From NCBI GenBank assembly GCA_035048815.1, contig JAUCBN010000042.1, positions 1,178,001 through 1,242,000 on the forward strand: 64,000 nt of DNA, given 5' to 3'. Below the pieces are notes generated by a model, which was given only the letters and a program-made list of their open reading frames with translations, did not search any database and was not told the origin of the DNA. This document shows, in pieces, positions 61,479 to 64,000 of this stretch. Numbering within the stretch: position 1 is the first letter of the stretch; every line of letters begins with the position of its first letter. The DNA comes from Abelmoschus esculentus. Lineage: Eukaryota; Streptophyta; Magnoliopsida; Malvales; Malvaceae. The translations under genes and the position numbers were made by a program.

Positions 61479-62409
61479 TGGAGAAAAATATACTAAAACG
61501 TTACGATATTTAAAAATGTGGTTCACATTCAACAAACCCAAACTCTGTTATATTTGTCAATTATATTATTTTTTATTAGTTATATATGTCAATTATTTAT
61601 TATAAATTAATTGTATTTTTAGTCTAAATTGGTTTGCGATTCGTTGTCGTGGGAGAAGAAATTATCATTCTAGAGTTACAAGTAAATGTTTTAATAAAGT
61701 GTTAGACATAAATTAATTGGTAGAGTACAGACTTTAGGGTTATGAAAATATGATTTTTTTATAGTGGGGTTGGAAACACAGAGGTTTTGATGTTTATTTT
61801 TTTATTGATTTTAAGAGTTTTGTCTTAACTAATCTAAATCGATCTATATCGTACACTTTGTTTTAGTGGGTGCGTCTCGTATTATAAATTTTTTATATAT
61901 ACGTCTCGAACTCAAGACATGCTTAAACAGAACTAAATTGTTTATTATTTGAATTAATCTGGCCGATAAAATCCTATAAACATGATTAGGGAAATAGATT
62001 GGACTTCTTTTGTATTATCTAGGCATTAAATAAGATTATAACTCCAAATTTAAATAATTCTATAACGTGCGTCGAATATTATTAAATATTATTAATGTTG
62101 AACATTGTTAAATATTATTAAATCAATTCTTGTTTAATACTAATATGATAGAAATATTCTCTTTAAAATACTTGTCGAACTAAACTTTGTAGTCTAAACC
62201 CTATACCCTAATCCTCTAATTTAAAGTGGGATATAAATGGTGGCATGGGAAAGTTTCAGATGATTTAGACTCCTGTAGGGTCACCGTACGAAGGAAATCA
62301 AAGTAACCGAGTTGAGCTGACGAAGTAAAAGGATGAAAAGCAACGGTTCCTGGCACTTGCAATGAAAGGACTCGGCAAATGCTGTCTGGACTGGAGCCTG
62401 GACACCCTT

Positions 62410-62416
62410 TATAAAT
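62410..62416 (+). promoter_or_regulatory. TATA box of HIPP gene C
   Basis: TATAAAT in GGACACCCTTTATAAATGCA, about 133 bp before the ATG. Upstream shared blocks with A and B include TAGGGTCACCG (about 62276) and CAACGGTTCCTGG (about 62343). Confidence 0.7.
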
Positions 62417-62548
62417 GCACACATAACAAAGCTTGGCTGCCATATCCAAAACAGACCGAGTGAACACTTTCTTCCTCCTTAACTTTCCCCTTACCTACTT
62501 ACCATATCTCTGTTATTGTCTTACTGTTCTTGACGTATAAACTCAACA

Positions 62549-63114
62549 ATGAAGGTATGGAAACAAGTCGTATGGTTTAATATGCGTATGAATTCATAAA
62601 AAAGGTTTTAAATTTGATTGATCTGTTTTTGTTTCTCAGAAAAAGATGGTAGTGAAAGTAACTATGAATGGCGACAAATCCCGCTCCAAGGCGCTGCAAA
62701 TTGCAGTTGGTCTCTCAGGTACTAAAAAAAACAGCTTTGGTTTTCCATTCAATAATCTGATTACAAAATCTGGGGATTTTATGCTGATTGTTAGGGGTTG
62801 TTTTGATTTTGAAAGGGGTGGAGTCAGCTTCGTTGAAGGGAGATGATAAGAGCCAAATAGAGGTGACGGGGGACGGAGTGGATGCAGTTAAGCTAACAAG
62901 TCTGCTAAGGAAGAGCGTGGGGTATGCGGAGCTGGTGAGCGTCGCTGACGCCGGCGGTGACGGTGAAAAAAAGGAAGAGAAGAAAGAGGAGCCGAAGCCG
63001 GAGGCACCGTTGTACTACCATGTATCGACGCCGTATTATCCACCATATTATTATCATTCGGTGCCATCTTATGGATATGTGGAAGACCATGGACCCTCTT
63101 GCTCCATCATGTAA
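62549..63114 (+). CDS. HIPP/sHMA protein, copy C
   Basis: Exons 62549-62554, 62640-62718 and 62816-63114; 127 aa. The first coding exon is ATG AAG only. The HMA domain is identical to copy B and lacks CxxC (NGDKSR). The tail ends in CaaX box CSIM, so prenylation at the fourth-last Cys is expected. Exon lengths (6, 79, 299 nt) equal those of copy B. Like copies A and B it belongs to the small isoprenylated HMA clade; a role in metal handling, stress response or as a pathogen effector target is possible but not shown here. Confidence 0.88.
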
Positions 63115-64000
63115 GCAGCGACACACACAGTCGACATACGACATCCAAAAAAAAATCAGACAGACACTAAGTACTTGGCTAAAGTTGCTCAAATCTTGCA
63201 GTTCGTTATCATTTCAACATTAGAGCTCGAACCTGTGTTTCATATGCAAATCCCATCTTTGTTTCTTTCGGAGATTGGTTTCGAGACTTAAATTATTTTC
63301 ATCCTCGATGTGCTCCCTATACAAATATCTGTAATATAAAAGATGACGTTATAAAAAGAGTTTGTGTTTATTTACGACCAAATTTCTCTGGAGCTTGTGT
63401 GATTCAGCATGTTGTATTTATCAAAGTCTGAATTGTAAGAATCTCGTGAATATATTTTATGCAAATGGTTTGAGGAATATTGTTGCTCATTTCCTTCCCT
63501 AGCATACTTTGAGAGATGGTCCTGTTACAGGGACTAAATTTCGACTGGATTTGTCTGTCCATTTGAAACGATGGAAAAGATATAGAAAGTCTGGGATTTC
63601 GAGAAACGAGCACGGGGGGGAAATTGCATGGTCAAGTGTCCCTGGGAGACGACGAAGATGGATAATTGATTGATATGCCTGATTCACATTTTACCGAAAA
63701 AATATTTCTGATTCTCATATTTACATTATTCTTACAGATTACACTAAATATTTTTCATTGAGACATTCTACAGATTATGATTTAAAGTTTTTGTAAGTTC
63801 AACTCTAATCAAGCTGATAATTTTTATGGCCCAAAACATTTTTTAAATGGGTTTCGATGCTTCAATTTGAGTAATTTTTTAAGTTGATTCTACTCTCATC
63901 AAACCTAGGGTAAGAAATTCTTATGGATATAGTTTTGAGAAAATTACATATCGATTGACGTATGGTTGAAACATACTAAACTTATTTATTTAGCCTCAAT
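63115..64000. other. 3' flank of HIPP C and intergenic DNA
   Basis: The likely 3' UTR reaches about 63260-63300, and the arm of the inverted duplication ends near 63420. Beyond that no gene or repeat is recognised up to the end of the window. Confidence 0.5.

Larger units (their letters stand above)
60009..62548. other. Spacer between divergent HIPP genes B and C
   Basis: It contains both HIPP promoters, a 47-bp palindrome (60292-60338), a SINE-like copy (60423-60570), an inverted pair (60700-60775 and 61397-61478), and about 800 bp of AT-rich DNA. No gene is seen. Confidence 0.6.
62277..63420. repeat. Right arm of the large inverted duplication (HIPP C)
   Basis: Inverted counterpart of 59133-60280. 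It starts at GGGTCACCGTACG and runs past the 3' end of HIPP C to about GATTCAGCATGTTGT. Confidence 0.85.

Overview
This is a stretch of plant nuclear DNA. It is AT-rich, the genes carry many GT-AG introns, the gaps hold small transposons, and every recognisable protein is of flowering-plant type: a DYW-class PPR protein, a chloroplast RNase E/G with a starch-binding domain, isoprenylated heavy-metal-domain proteins and GIP1. Protein likeness to Arabidopsis points to a eudicot, perhaps a malvid such as a cotton relative; the species cannot be fixed from the sequence alone.

Layout, left to right: AT-rich gap with two G-boxes (1-3070); a LOTUS/CCCH/RRM RNA-binding protein (+, 4305-6881); MEF7-like PPR-DYW mitochondrial editing factor (-, 8600-11815); N-glycan GlcNAc-transferase II (-, 13413-14702); a two-RRM Gly-rich hnRNP-like protein (-, 16923-19142) with an apparent 1-nt frameshift; a transposon-rich gap (19143-22462); a GBF-interacting-protein-1-like gene (+, 22463-28725); an armadillo-repeat protein (+, 30331-32213); plastid RNase E/G, 14 exons (-, 33360-40507); nucleolar RRP15 (+, 42447-45350); kinetochore KNL1/Spc105, 16 exons (+, 46710-54989); and three HMA/CaaX proteins (HIPP/sHMA) at 57466-63114.

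The genes do not form one pathway, as is normal in a plant chromosome. RNA metabolism is strongly represented: PPR, two RRM proteins, RNase E/G and RRP15. Exon models were built by hand from splice sites and frame; all nine multi-exon models close in frame except the hnRNP-like gene, which is exactly one base short.

The most unusual part is the right end. Two nearly identical HIPP genes lie head to head in a large inverted duplication (arms about 59133-60280 and 62277-63420). They share an identical 97-nt intron and an identical HMA domain, but their flanks have diverged. A perfect 22-bp palindrome sits at one inner edge and a second inverted pair lies inside the spacer. Other notable points are a SINE-like family in five copies, several small DNA transposons with target-site duplications, promoter motifs that match gene function (site II plus telo-box for RRP15, E2F for KNL1), and gene pairs that recall Arabidopsis microsynteny.
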